In this document: one piece after another, positions 43,765 to 52,382 of the stretch
Layout: each line of letters starts with the position of its first letter
Position numbering within the stretch: position 1 is the first letter of the stretch
DNA from: Tabrizicola flagellatus
GTDB taxonomy: Bacteria > Pseudomonadota > Alphaproteobacteria > Rhodobacterales > Rhodobacteraceae
DNA: 64,000 nt
Assembly (NCBI RefSeq): GCF_008271465.1
Contig: NZ_VMDU01000002.1
Coordinates: 1-64,000, forward strand
Reading direction: 5' to 3'
Notes under the pieces: model-generated
Told to the model about the DNA's origin: nothing
The model's database searches: none
What the model saw: only the letters and a program-made list of their open reading frames with translations
Position numbers and translations under genes: made by a program

Positions 43765-44706
43765 ATGAAAAAGACGCTTCTTGCCGCAGGCTTCGCCGCT
43801 CTGATGGGCACAACCGCGATGGCGGAAGGGATCGGTGTGTCGATGGCCAAGTTCGACGACAACTTCCTGACCGTTCTGCGCAACGGCATCCAGGCCCAGG
43901 CCGATGCCGCCGGGCTTTCGGTGCAGATCGAGGACGCTCAGGACGACGTCGCAAAGCAACTGGACCAGATCAACAACTTCATCGCGAGCGGCGTGGACGC
44001 GATCATCGTGAACCCGGTCGATACCTCGGCCACGCAGGCGATGTCGGATGCCGCCGCTGCCGCCGGCGTGCCTTTGGTCTATGTGAACCGCCAGCCGATC
44101 AACGTGGACAGCTTGCCCGACAACCAGGCCTTCGTCGCCTCGAACGAAGCCGAGTCCTCGCGCCAGGGCTTCATCGAGCAGTGCAACCAGTGGAAGGCCG
44201 CCGGCAAGGACGAGGTCAGCGTCTACGTTCTGCAGGGCCAGCTTTCCAACCAGGCCGCCGTGCAGCGCACGCAGAACTATTACGACGTGATCAACGAAGG
44301 CCTCTGCCCGGTGAAGGTCAACGTGATCGACCAGCAGACCGCGAACTGGAGCCGCGACGAGGCCCAGAACCTGATGACCAACTGGCTCTCGACCGGCACG
44401 GCCTTTGACGGCGTGCTGGCCAACAACGACGAGATGGCTCTGGGCGCGATCCAGGCGATGAAGGCGGCGGGGATCGACATGGCCTCGGTCATCGTGTCGG
44501 GCGTCGATGCAACCCAGGACGCGCTGGCCTCGATGCAGGCCGGGGAACTGGACATCACCGTGTTCCAGAACGCCGCGGCCCAGGGGGGCGGCGCGCTCGA
44601 CGCGGCGGTCAAGCTGGCCAAGGGCGAGGCGGTGGACCAGAAGGTCTACATCCCGTTCGAGCTGGTGACCCCGGCGAACATGGCCGACTACATGGCGAAG
44701 AACTGA
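43765..44706 (+). CDS. Periplasmic sugar/rhizopine-binding protein, MocB-like
   Basis: A 313-residue binding protein with a clear signal peptide (MKKTLLAAGFAALMGTTAMA) and the ribose-binding type I fold: GIGVSMAKFDDNFLTVLRNGIQAQA, IASGVDAIIVNPVDTSATQAM, YVNRQPIN and the hinge region GVLANNDEMALGAIQAMKAAG. Within this cluster it best fits MocB, the rhizopine/inositol binding protein. GGGAGAG precedes the start. It is followed by a terminator-like hairpin that would leave it in excess over the membrane parts. Confidence 0.87.
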   Translation: MKKTLLAAGFAALMGTTAMAEGIGVSMAKFDDNFLTVLRNGIQAQADAAGLSVQIEDAQDDVAKQLDQINNFIASGVDAIIVNPVDTSATQAMSDAAAAAGVPLVYVNRQPINVDSLPDNQAFVASNEAESSRQGFIEQCNQWKAAGKDEVSVYVLQGQLSNQAAVQRTQNYYDVINEGLCPVKVNVIDQQTANWSRDEAQNLMTNWLSTGTAFDGVLANNDEMALGAIQAMKAAGIDMASVIVSGVDATQDALASMQAGELDITVFQNAAAQGGGALDAAVKLAKGEAVDQKVYIPFELVTPANMADYMAKN

Positions 44707-44724
44707 GCCCCTTCCGGGCACCTG

Positions 44725-44754
44725 CGGGGCGGCCGGCGACGGTCGCCCCGTTTT
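44725..44754 (+). terminator. Terminator-like hairpin with GCGA tetraloop after mocB-like gene
   Basis: An 11-bp stem (CGGGGCGGCCG with CGGTCGCCCCG, one G-U pair) is closed by a GCGA tetraloop of the GNRA type and followed by TTTT. It has all parts of an intrinsic terminator and lies 18 nt after the binding-protein stop, before the permease gene, so it probably works as a partial terminator within the operon. Confidence 0.8.
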
Positions 44755-44809
44755 CTGGCGCTGATGGGTTCACATCGGCCAGATACTTGAATTCTGGGGG
44801 AGGGGTGAC

Positions 44810-45922
44810 GTGGCAGAAACAGCGCATGGCCTGGGCGGCCTGAAATACGATCCGACAAAGCGCACGCGCGCGCCCGAATGGAACGTCTTCGGCGCGCTCG
44901 TCCTGATCGTCCTGATCTTCGAGATCCTGAACCGCATGCAGGGGGGGTCGTTCCTCTTCAACATGCGCGACAATGTGGACGCGATCTTCAACCAGCAGCG
45001 GCTGGACATCATGATCCTGCAGGTCGCGATCGTCGGGATCATCGCGCTGGGGGTGACGCAGGTCATCATCATCGGCGGGATCGACCTGTCGTCGGGCAGC
45101 GTCGTGGGCGCGACGGCGATGATCGTGATGAGCTTCGCGCAGACCGCCGTGGTCAACGGCAACCCGAACCCGAAGGCGATCTTCGGCGACTGGGCGATGG
45201 ACCTGCCGGTGATCGTGCCGATCGCGGTGGGTCTCGCCTGCGGCCTGGTCGCCGGTCTGGTGAACGGCCTTCTGGTCGCCTACACGAAGATCCCGCCCTT
45301 TATCGCCACGCTGGGCATGATGGTCAGCGCAAGGGGCGTGGCGCGCTGGTGGTCGAACGGGCAGCCGGTCAGCTTTCCCACCGCCGAATACGGCCAGCTT
45401 GCGAACGGGGACCTCCTGGGTAGTCTGACCTTCGGCCTGATCCACTGGCCGGGCCAGAACCCCGCCGTGGTGTTTGTCCTGCTGGCGGTGCTGTTCCACG
45501 TCGTCATGACCTACACGCTCTACGGCAAGCGCTGCTATGCCATCGGGTCGAACGAGGCCGCGGCCCGGATGTCGGGGATCAACGTCGATCGGCACAAGGT
45601 GCTGGTCTATGCGATTGCAGGGCTGCTGGCGGCGGTTGCGGCCGTCCTTCTGACCTCGAAGAATCTCACGGCCCAGGCGGGCATGGGGGTGATGTATGAA
45701 CTCGACGCCATCGCCATGGCAGTGATCGGCGGGGTCAGCCTTGCCGGGGGTCGTGGCTCGATCATCGGCACCGTGCTCGGCGCGGCGATCTTTTCCGTCA
45801 TCATCTCCGGCTTCACCTCGGTCAAGTTGGACGCCTACTATCAGGAGATGGTCAAGGGTGCGATCATCGTCGGCGCAGTGGTGCTTGACCAGTGGCGGCA
45901 GCGCAAGCGGGCAAGGGGGTAG
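44810..45922 (+). CDS. Sugar (inositol/rhizopine-type) ABC transporter permease
   Basis: A 370-residue CUT2 permease with about nine to ten membrane segments. Motifs: ITLGVTQ-like IIALGVTQVIIIGGIDLSSGSVVGATAMI and MYELDAIAMAVIGGVSLAGGRGSIIGTVLGAAIF. A long periplasmic insert at about 115-130 and 180-210 is typical for inositol permeases. It starts with GTG at 44810. It pairs with the single-domain ATPase that follows after four bases. Confidence 0.9.
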   Translation: MAETAHGLGGLKYDPTKRTRAPEWNVFGALVLIVLIFEILNRMQGGSFLFNMRDNVDAIFNQQRLDIMILQVAIVGIIALGVTQVIIIGGIDLSSGSVVGATAMIVMSFAQTAVVNGNPNPKAIFGDWAMDLPVIVPIAVGLACGLVAGLVNGLLVAYTKIPPFIATLGMMVSARGVARWWSNGQPVSFPTAEYGQLANGDLLGSLTFGLIHWPGQNPAVVFVLLAVLFHVVMTYTLYGKRCYAIGSNEAAARMSGINVDRHKVLVYAIAGLLAAVAAVLLTSKNLTAQAGMGVMYELDAIAMAVIGGVSLAGGRGSIIGTVLGAAIFSVIISGFTSVKLDAYYQEMVKGAIIVGAVVLDQWRQRKRARG

Positions 45923-45926
45923 GCCG

Positions 45927-46694
45927 ATGTCGAGGATCATTCTGGAAACCCGTGGCCTGACAAAGCATTACGGTGGCGTCCATGCGCTGGAGGATGCGAA
46001 CTTCATCCTGCACGAGGGCGAACACGTCGCTGTCGTCGGCGACAACGGCGCGGGCAAGTCCACCTTCGTCCGCCAGGTGACGGCGGTGGAGCAGCGCACG
46101 GCGGGCGAGATCATCTTCGACGGCCGGCCGGTGCATTTCTCGGGACCGCTCGAAGCGCGCGAAGCGGGAATCGAGACGGTGTTCCAGACGCTGGCGCTGG
46201 CGGACGATCTGGACGTACCGTCGAACCTGTTTCTCGGACGCGAGATCTTCAAGTGGCGGCTCGGGCCGTTTTCCTGGCTGGACCGCAAGACGATGCGTGA
46301 TCGGACGCTGGAGGCGCTGAAGACCACGGCCGTCAAGATCCCCAATGTCGACAACCCGATCCGCAACATGTCAGGCGGCCAGCGCCAGTGCGTTGCCATC
46401 GCGCGGACGGCGGCATTCGCGTCCAAGCTGGTCATCATGGACGAGCCGACGGCGGCGCTGGGGGTGCAAGAGACGGCGCAGGTGGAAAACATCATCCGCG
46501 GGCTGAAGGACCGGGGCATCCCGATGATCCTGATCAGCCATAACCTGCGGCAGGTGTTCGATCTGGTGGACCGGATCGTCGTCTTCCGTCGCGGCCGGAT
46601 CGTCGCCTCGCTGCGCCGGGACGAGACGGACGGGAACGACATCGTGTCCTACATCACCGGCGTCAAGGGCGGATCGGACGCGGCCTATGCCTGA
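45927..46694 (+). CDS. Sugar ABC transporter ATP-binding protein (single ATPase domain)
   Basis: A 255-residue ATPase with Walker A GDNGAGKSTFV, signature MSGGQRQCVAIARTA, Walker B LVIMDEPTAALG and H-loop ISHNLRQV. Most CUT2 transporters use a double ATPase of about 500 residues; this one is half-sized, as in the frcA/inositol-type subgroup, and must act as a homodimer. Its end overlaps the SDR start by eight bases. Confidence 0.9.
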   Translation: MSRIILETRGLTKHYGGVHALEDANFILHEGEHVAVVGDNGAGKSTFVRQVTAVEQRTAGEIIFDGRPVHFSGPLEAREAGIETVFQTLALADDLDVPSNLFLGREIFKWRLGPFSWLDRKTMRDRTLEALKTTAVKIPNVDNPIRNMSGGQRQCVAIARTAAFASKLVIMDEPTAALGVQETAQVENIIRGLKDRGIPMILISHNLRQVFDLVDRIVVFRRGRIVASLRRDETDGNDIVSYITGVKGGSDAAYA

Positions 46695-47469
46695 CCACAA
46701 GGAAACCGTCGCCGTCATCGCGGGCGGCACGCAGGGCCTCGGTCTGGCGATTGCCGAGGCGCTGGTGGCCGATGGCTGCACCCGTCTCGTCGTCGCCGGC
46801 CGACGCCTGGCCGAGGGCGAGGCGGCGGTGCATCGTCTGCGGGGGCTGGGCGCCGACGCCCATTTCCGGCGCGCCGACATGGGCGTGGTCGAGGATGCGG
46901 TGGCGCTGGTCGATGCGGCAGCGGCACGGTTCGGGAGGGTGACGGCGCTGGTCAACGCGGCGGCGACGACCGAGAGGGGGTCGATCCTCGACTGCTCGCC
47001 CGCGGATTTCGACAGGCATATCGCGGTGAACACGCGAGGCCCGTTCTTCGCCTTGCAGCGGTTCGCGCAGCTGGCGGTGGCCGGCGGGCATCCGGCAAGC
47101 GCGGTGAACATCCTGTCGATGGTGGTGCACTGCGGGCAGTCTTACCTCGCGCCCTATTCGGCCTCGAAGGCGGCGCTGGCCAACATCACCAAGAACGCGG
47201 CCCAGGCGCTGCGGAAGTATCGGATCCGGGTGAACGGGATCAACTGCGGCTGGATGGACACGCCCGGAGAGGACGAGACGCAGCGCCGCTTCCATGGCGC
47301 GCGGGATGGCTGGCTTGCCGAGGCCGAGGCGCGGCAGCCGATGGGGATGCTGGTCAAGCCCGTCCATGTGGCCGGGCTGGCCAGCTACTTGCTTTCCGAC
47401 GCGTCCGGCGTGATGACCGGCGCGTTGGTGGATTTCGATCAGAACGTCGCCGGGGCCTACCCGGAGTAA
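46687..47469 (+). CDS. SDR-family dehydrogenase of the inositol/rhizopine-type cluster
   Basis: A 260-residue classical short-chain dehydrogenase with TQGLGLAIAEAL (nucleotide site), NAAATTERG and a complete catalytic triad: Ser144 (NILSMVVHCG), Tyr157 and Lys161 (YSASK). It probably oxidises a cyclitol or a derived ketone in the same pathway as the inositol dehydrogenase that follows. The exact substrate is unknown. Confidence 0.88.
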   Translation: MPDHKETVAVIAGGTQGLGLAIAEALVADGCTRLVVAGRRLAEGEAAVHRLRGLGADAHFRRADMGVVEDAVALVDAAAARFGRVTALVNAAATTERGSILDCSPADFDRHIAVNTRGPFFALQRFAQLAVAGGHPASAVNILSMVVHCGQSYLAPYSASKAALANITKNAAQALRKYRIRVNGINCGWMDTPGEDETQRRFHGARDGWLAEAEARQPMGMLVKPVHVAGLASYLLSDASGVMTGALVDFDQNVAGAYPE

Positions 47470-47477
47470 GGAGAAAG

Positions 47478-48479
47478 ATGACGATCAGGTTCGGGCTTCT
47501 GGGTGCGGGGCGCATCGGGAAGGTTCATGCGAAGGCGGTGACGGGCAACCCGGCCGCGAAGCTGGTGGCGGTTTCGGACGCGATGCCCGCCGCGGCGCAG
47601 GCGATTGCCGATCAGTATGGCTGCGAGGTGCGGACCATCGACGCCATCGCGGCGGCCAAGGATATCGACGCGGTGGTGATCTGCACCCCGACCGACACCC
47701 ATGCCGACCTGATCGAGCAGTTCGTGAAGGCTGGCAAGGCCGTGTTCTGCGAAAAGCCCATCGACCTCAGCCTCGCCCGCGTGAAACAGTGCCTTGACGT
47801 CGTCCGCGCCCACAGGGGGACGTTGATGGTCGGCTTCAACCGTCGTTTCGACCCGCATTTCCGTGCGGTCCGGGCCGAGATCGACAAGGGCACCATCGGC
47901 AAGGTCGAGATGGCGGTGATCATCAGCCGCGACCCCGGCGCGCCGCCTGTGGATTACATCAAGCGGTCGGGCGGGATCTTCCGGGACATGACGATCCATG
48001 ACTTCGACATGGCCCGGTTCCTCTTGGGCGAGGAGGTCGCCGAGGTCTCGGCCATGGCCTCGGTCCTGGTGGACCCCGAGATCGGCAAGGCCGGGGACAG
48101 CGACTCGGTCCAGGTGATGCTGCGGACAGCCAGCGGCAAGATGGCCGTCATCTCGAACAGCCGCCGGGCAACCTATGGCTACGACCAGCGGATCGAGGTG
48201 CACGGGTCGGGCGGGTCGGTTGCGGCGGAGAACCAGCGGCCCGTTTCGATCGAGGTCGCAACCGGCGCGGGCTATACCCGGCCGCCACTGCACGACTTCT
48301 TCATGACCCGCTATACCGAGGCCTATGCGGCCGAGATCGCGGCCTTCATCGACGCGATGGCGGGCAAGGCCAAGGCGTCGCCTTCGGGCGAGGACGGGCT
48401 TCTGGCCCTGGCCCTGGCCGAGGCCGCGCTGAAGTCGGTCGCCGAGGGGCGCGTCGTGAAGATGAGCGAGATTCTCTGA
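47478..48479 (+). CDS. iolG: Inositol 2-dehydrogenase / MocA-like oxidoreductase
   Basis: A 333-residue Gfo/Idh/MocA protein. The N-terminal GAGRIGKVHAKAVTGNPAAKLVAVSD, the EKPIDLSLARVK segment, VGFNRRFDPHFRAVRAEI and the catalytic GGIFRDMTIHDFDMARFLLGEE are standard for inositol dehydrogenases. It oxidises myo-inositol, or an amino-inositol after deamination, to the inosose. AAGGAGAAAG precedes the start. A clean terminator follows at 48571-48596, ending the operon. Confidence 0.9.
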   Translation: MTIRFGLLGAGRIGKVHAKAVTGNPAAKLVAVSDAMPAAAQAIADQYGCEVRTIDAIAAAKDIDAVVICTPTDTHADLIEQFVKAGKAVFCEKPIDLSLARVKQCLDVVRAHRGTLMVGFNRRFDPHFRAVRAEIDKGTIGKVEMAVIISRDPGAPPVDYIKRSGGIFRDMTIHDFDMARFLLGEEVAEVSAMASVLVDPEIGKAGDSDSVQVMLRTASGKMAVISNSRRATYGYDQRIEVHGSGGSVAAENQRPVSIEVATGAGYTRPPLHDFFMTRYTEAYAAEIAAFIDAMAGKAKASPSGEDGLLALALAEAALKSVAEGRVVKMSEIL

Positions 48480-48493
48480 CCTGAGGTCCAGTC

Positions 48494-48508
48494 TGTCCAC
48501 GGTGGACA
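48494..48508. repeat. TGTCCAC-G-GTGGACA palindrome after iolG
   Basis: Seven-base perfect arms around one base, 14 nt after the iolG stop and followed by TTTTC. It may be a first, weak terminator or a protein site. Confidence 0.35.
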
Positions 48509-48570
48509 TTTTCTGATTTCGACATGGAATCAAAATGTTGATCGTGGGCGTATACGAAAGATTAACCTTT

Positions 48571-48596
48571 GGCCGACCCCCCGTGGTCGGCCTTTT
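48571..48596 (+). terminator. Intrinsic terminator of the inositol/rhizopine-type operon
   Basis: GGCCGACC and GGTCGGCC form a perfect 8-bp stem over a 6-nt loop, followed by TTTT. It lies between iolG and secB, separating the catabolic island from core genes. Confidence 0.85.
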
Positions 48597-48672
48597 CCAT
48601 CTCGATGAACCGCAGCATTGAGAGCGGGCGCCCGACCTGATAGAAGGCGCCAACTCTTGAGGAGACCCGGAC

Positions 48673-49191
48673 ATGGCAGACGAAACCCCGGCAGGGAATG
48701 GCGCGACGGCTGCGCCGCAGCAGATAAAGATGCAGGTGTTGGCCCAGTATGTGCGCGACTTGTCTTTCGAGAACGTGGTCGTGCAGAAAGGTCTGAGCGC
48801 CGGCGAAGTGCAGCCCGACATCCAGGTTGCGGTCAGCCTCGACGCCCGCAAGCGCCCTGTCCCGAACCAGTTCGAGGTCATCACCAAATACAAGGTGACC
48901 TCGAAGAACAAGGTCAACGGCGACGTGCTGTTCCTGCTGGAAGTGGAATACGGCGCGACCTTCCACATCGAGGGCGTCGCGGAGGAACAGCTGCACCCCT
49001 TCCTGCTGATCGAGTGCCCGCGCCTGATGTTCCCCTTCGTGCGCCGCATCATCTCGGACGTGACGCGGGACGGTGGCTTCCCGCCGCTGAACGTCGATAC
49101 CGTGGACTTCATGTCGCTCTACCGTCAGGAACTGGCGCGGCGGGCGCAAGCCCAGGCACAGCAGGCGGCGCCGGGCGAGCAGGTCAACTGA
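48673..49191 (+). CDS. secB: Protein-export chaperone SecB
   Basis: A 172-residue tetrameric cytosolic chaperone that keeps preproteins unfolded for SecA. The conserved core is clear: QVLAQYVRDLSFENV, EVITKYKVTSKN, ATFHIEGVAEEQLHPFLLIECPRLMFPFVRRIISDVTRDGGFPPLNVDTVDFMSLYRQ. The C-terminal tail is Ala/Gln-rich. TTGAGGAGA precedes the start. It converges with dnaQ. In alphaproteobacteria secB-dnaQ-coaE-aroE-maf is a conserved block near the origin. Confidence 0.96.
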   Translation: MADETPAGNGATAAPQQIKMQVLAQYVRDLSFENVVVQKGLSAGEVQPDIQVAVSLDARKRPVPNQFEVITKYKVTSKNKVNGDVLFLLEVEYGATFHIEGVAEEQLHPFLLIECPRLMFPFVRRIISDVTRDGGFPPLNVDTVDFMSLYRQELARRAQAQAQQAAPGEQVN

Positions 49192-49212
49192 GCCCGCAGC
49201 CCTGGGTTCTGG

Positions 49213-49950
49213 CTAGGCGTCCTTTGTCCAGATGGCCGAGGCGCCGATCCGGGCAATCATCTCGGCATGGGCAGCGGCTTCCGCCTCGGTGATCCGGGGC
49301 GGAAGCGGGTGCGGGCGCGGGTGCGGGCGCCAGGCGACAGCCTCGCCCGTTACGGTGCGGCCGGGCAGCGGGCTGGCCGTGCCGAGAACCAGATCGGGCT
49401 GCCGGCCGCCGATCAGCTCCAGATAGACCTCGGCCAGGATTTCGCTGTCGAGCAGCGCGCCGTGCTTTTCGCGCATCGAGTTGTCGATGCCGAACCGCCG
49501 GCACAGCGCATCGAGCGAGGCTGGAGAGCCTGGAAACTTCGTCCGGGCAAGCATCACCGTGTCCGTCGCCCGGGCGAGGGGCAACACCGGCAGGCCCGCG
49601 CGTTCCAGTTCGAAGTTCAGGAACTTCATGTCGAAGGCGGCGTTGTGGATCACCAGCTGGGCATCGCCGACGAAATCGAGGAACGCCTGCGCGATCCGGG
49701 CAAAAACCGGCTTGTCCCGCAGGGTGACGCCGCCGGGGACGGGCTTTGCGGGGCTTTCCAGGATGTCATGGCCGATGCCGTGCACCTCGAACGCGCCGAG
49801 CGGCATGCTGCGTTCGGGGTTGATATACTGGTGCCAGGTCCTGCCGGTCGGCAGATGGTTGAACAGCTCGACCGCGCCGATTTCGACGATGCGGTGGCCT
49901 TCTGCGGGTTCCAGTCCGGTGGTTTCGGTGTCGAGGACGATTTCACGCAT
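49213..49950 (-). CDS. dnaQ: DNA polymerase III epsilon subunit (3'-5' proofreading exonuclease)
   Basis: A 245-residue DnaQ protein. The DEDDh exonuclease motifs are seen: DTETTG (Exo I), [13 protein letters not shown] (Exo II) and [16 protein letters not shown] (Exo III, with the His). It proofreads replication as part of the polymerase III core. Start at 49950 gives [12 protein letters not shown] and overlaps the coaE end by eight bases. Confidence 0.95.
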   Translation of the reverse strand: MREIVLDTETTGLEPAEGHRIVEIGAVELFNHLPTGRTWHQYINPERSMPLGAFEVHGIGHDILESPAKPVPGGVTLRDKPVFARIAQAFLDFVGDAQLVIHNAAFDMKFLNFELERAGLPVLPLARATDTVMLARTKFPGSPASLDALCRRFGIDNSMREKHGALLDSEILAEVYLELIGGRQPDLVLGTASPLPGRTVTGEAVAWRPHPRPHPLPPRITEAEAAAHAEMIARIGASAIWTKDA

Positions 49951-50539
49951 CTTTGGTCCGCCGGATGTCTTCCAGCACATCTTTCACGGCCTGCCGGGCG
50001 CCTTCAAGGCTGGTCGTGGGGATGATGTAATCGGCGCGCCGGCGCTTTTCCTCATCGGGCATCTGGCGGTCGAGGATGGTCCGGAATTCGGCCTCGGTCA
50101 TGCCGCGCATCAAGACGCGTTCGCGCTGAACCTCCGGGGGCGCCGAGACCACGGCAACAGCGTCGCAGGCCTTTTCGAGTCCGATTTCATAGAGAAGGGG
50201 CACGTCGAGAAGGACGATGGGCGCATCCGCATGGGCAAGGAAGCGAGCGCGATCCTCGGCGACAAGCGGGTGGACGGCGGCGTTGAGACGGTCAAGCACT
50301 GTGGCATCTTCGTTGATGAGGGCGCGCAGGCGGGGCCTGTTGACGCGGCCGTCCGGGTCCATCGCATCGGGGAAAAGACGCGAGACGATCAGGGCGGCGG
50401 GTTGGCCGGGCTGATAGAGGCGGTGCACAGTGGCATCGGCGTCCCAGACGGGAAGACCCTCTTCGGCGAACATCCGGGCGGTGGTGGACTTGCCCATCCC
50501 GATGGAGCCGGTGAGGCCAAGGACGAAAGGTCTTTTCAT
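49943..50539 (-). CDS. coaE: Dephospho-CoA kinase
   Basis: A 198-residue kinase for the last step of CoA synthesis. It has P-loop [14 protein letters not shown] at the N-terminus, the [12 protein letters not shown] lid/substrate segment and [18 protein letters not shown]. Length is normal. It overlaps aroE by four bases and dnaQ by eight. Confidence 0.95.
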   Translation of the reverse strand: MKRPFVLGLTGSIGMGKSTTARMFAEEGLPVWDADATVHRLYQPGQPAALIVSRLFPDAMDPDGRVNRPRLRALINEDATVLDRLNAAVHPLVAEDRARFLAHADAPIVLLDVPLLYEIGLEKACDAVAVVSAPPEVQRERVLMRGMTEAEFRTILDRQMPDEEKRRRADYIIPTTSLEGARQAVKDVLEDIRRTKDA

Positions 50540-51375
50540 GCCGAAAGAACGGCCTTGCGGGTGGCCTCGTCCACCTCGGGCCGGACGCCGAACCAGCGTT
50601 CGAAGCCGGGGGCCGCCTGGTGGAGCAGCATGCCGAGCCCGTCAACGACGATGCCGCCACGCTCCTCGGCCTCGATCAGGAACTGGGTCTTGAGCGGCGT
50701 ATAGACCAGGTCGTTGCAGACTGCCCCGGCGTTCAGGCGGTGCATCGGGACGTTGAAGTCGGCCTTGCCGGTCATTCCCAGAGAGGTCGTGTTGATGACC
50801 GTGACCGCGTCGTCGAGAAGGTTCGGGGCCTGGACCCATTCGTGAACGTGGATCTTGGCGCCGAAGTCCTGGCGGATGGCGTCCGCGCGAGCGCGGGTGC
50901 GGTTGGCGAGACGGATCTCCGGCACACCGACCTCGATCAGCGCGGCGACCACGGCGCGGGCGGCGCCGCCTGCCCCAAGCACGACAGCCGGGCCGGAGGC
51001 CGGTTTCCAGTCGGGTGCGTTCTGGCGCAGGTTGGCGATGAAGCCGGAACCGTCGGTGTTGTCGGCGTGGATCTTGCCGTCCTTGCGGAAGATCAGCGTG
51101 TTCGCGGCCCCGATCAACGCGGCGCGGTCGGTCACGACATCGGCGATCTGGAGGATGGCCTCCTTGAGCGGGATCGTGACGTTGCAGCCGACGAAGCCGA
51201 GGTCCGGCAAGGTGCGCAGCAGGCGGGGCAGATCGAGGGGCGCAATGTCGATCGGGATGTAATGGCCCTTGATGTTGTAGCGTTTCAGCCAGTAGCCGTG
51301 CAGGGCGGGGCTGCGGCTGTGCGCGACGGGGTGACCGATGACGGCAGCAAGAGGGATGCGGGGATGATCTGTCAT
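50536..51375 (-). CDS. aroE: Shikimate dehydrogenase
   Basis: A 279-residue NADPH-dependent enzyme of aromatic amino acid synthesis. It has the N-terminal [18 protein letters not shown] with the substrate serines, [10 protein letters not shown] with catalytic Lys, DNTDGSGF with catalytic Asp and the NADP motif [14 protein letters not shown]. Start at 51375 yields the normal N-terminus and an ATGA overlap with maf. Confidence 0.95.
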   Translation of the reverse strand: MTDHPRIPLAAVIGHPVAHSRSPALHGYWLKRYNIKGHYIPIDIAPLDLPRLLRTLPDLGFVGCNVTIPLKEAILQIADVVTDRAALIGAANTLIFRKDGKIHADNTDGSGFIANLRQNAPDWKPASGPAVVLGAGGAARAVVAALIEVGVPEIRLANRTRARADAIRQDFGAKIHVHEWVQAPNLLDDAVTVINTTSLGMTGKADFNVPMHRLNAGAVCNDLVYTPLKTQFLIEAEERGGIVVDGLGMLLHQAAPGFERWFGVRPEVDEATRKAVLSA

Positions 51376-51971
51376 GTGGCGATCATGCCCCGGTTGCCGA
51401 GCCAAGCCAACAGCGGCAGAAGCGGCAGGCCGAGAATGGTGAAATGGTCGCCGGCGATGGCGGAGAACAGGCGGACGCCTTCCTCTTCCACCTTGTAGCA
51501 GCCGACGGAATGGCGGATCGAGTCCCAGTTCCGCTCGACGTAGTCATCGAGGTAGGCGTCGGAGAAGCGGTGCATGGTCAGGCGGGCCTCGGCGACGTGG
51601 CGCCATACGGGTTCGGCGTTTTCATAGACGACGGCAGCGGAGAGGAGCTTGTGGGTCTTGCCCCGAAGCTGCCGCAGCTGTTGGCGGGCATCGTCGGGGG
51701 TCTCGGGTTTGGCAAAGATATCGCGGTCGAGCGCGAGGACCTGATCGCAGCCGAGGACAAGCGCGTCGGGATGCTTCTCGGCGACCTTGCGCGCCTTCAT
51801 CTCGGCCAGGGCGTCGGCGATGTCGCGGGGGGTCGCTCCCTCGGCCACCAGGGAATCCCGGACGCTGGTCTCATCGACGCGCGGAGCGACGGGGATCGGC
51901 TCAAGGCCCGCAGCGCGGAGCATCGACAGGCGGGTGGCGGAGGTGGAGGCGAGGATCAGGGTCGGGGGCAA
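51372..51971 (-). CDS. maf: Maf family nucleoside triphosphate pyrophosphatase
   Basis: A 199-residue Maf protein that hydrolyses non-canonical or modified nucleotides. It has [13 protein letters not shown] at the N-terminus, the VDE and [21 protein letters not shown] segments and the [11 protein letters not shown] motif. The only fitting start is TTG at 51971. A DnaA-box-like TTATTCACA lies three bases upstream of it. Confidence 0.92.
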   Translation of the reverse strand: MPPTLILASTSATRLSMLRAAGLEPIPVAPRVDETSVRDSLVAEGATPRDIADALAEMKARKVAEKHPDALVLGCDQVLALDRDIFAKPETPDDARQQLRQLRGKTHKLLSAAVVYENAEPVWRHVAEARLTMHRFSDAYLDDYVERNWDSIRHSVGCYKVEEEGVRLFSAIAGDHFTILGLPLLPLLAWLGNRGMIAT

Positions 51972-52382
51972 GGCTGTGAATAACCTCGGTTTGTTCCTGG
52001 GTCCGGAATGGGGGCCATTGAGGCTCTGCGGGTGGCCCTGTGATCAGGCAGCCAGTTCCGCGGCGGCTGTGCCAGAGATATCCCGTTGTGCATGGCCTTG
52101 TCACGCGGCTCGGGAGAAGTGGTTATGCCCGGGGAGAGCGCAGCACTCGCCTGTGGATTGCGCGTCAAGGGATTCAGACACAAGTATTTGCTTTATAATG
52201 ATTTTTCTTATGCCTCCATGCCCTTTCAGGGATTTTCCCGGATTTGTCCACAGCCTCTTCCCTGTGGAGCGATCTGGGGGAGAGTCGGGAAATCCCGTCG
52301 TCCACAGCCGCAACAGCATCAGCATTCCTTCTTTTCTTTATTCTTAATAGAAGAAGTTGACTTGAACGGACGGAGTGGGACG
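51972..52382. other. Candidate chromosomal replication origin (oriC)
   Basis: A 411-nt gene-free gap between divergent maf and hemJ. It holds DnaA-box-like sequences: TGTGAATAA at 51975-51983 (fits TTATNCACA on the other strand), TTGTCCACA at 52244-52252 (one mismatch to TTATCCACA) and weaker TCCACA-core sites at 52152-52160, 52263-52271 and 52298-52306. AT-rich tracts at about 52182-52212 and 52323-52352 could unwind. Genes run away from it on both sides, and parS sites plus parAB lie 3-8 kb away. In Caulobacter the origin lies in the same neighbourhood of maf-aroE-coaE-dnaQ-secB. No experimental proof. Confidence 0.55.

Noticed and set aside
51901-52104. Minus-strand frame running from maf into the maf-hemJ gap as a small gene
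   Set aside because: It overlaps maf in another frame, is rich in Pro/Arg without motif, and lies in the probable origin region.
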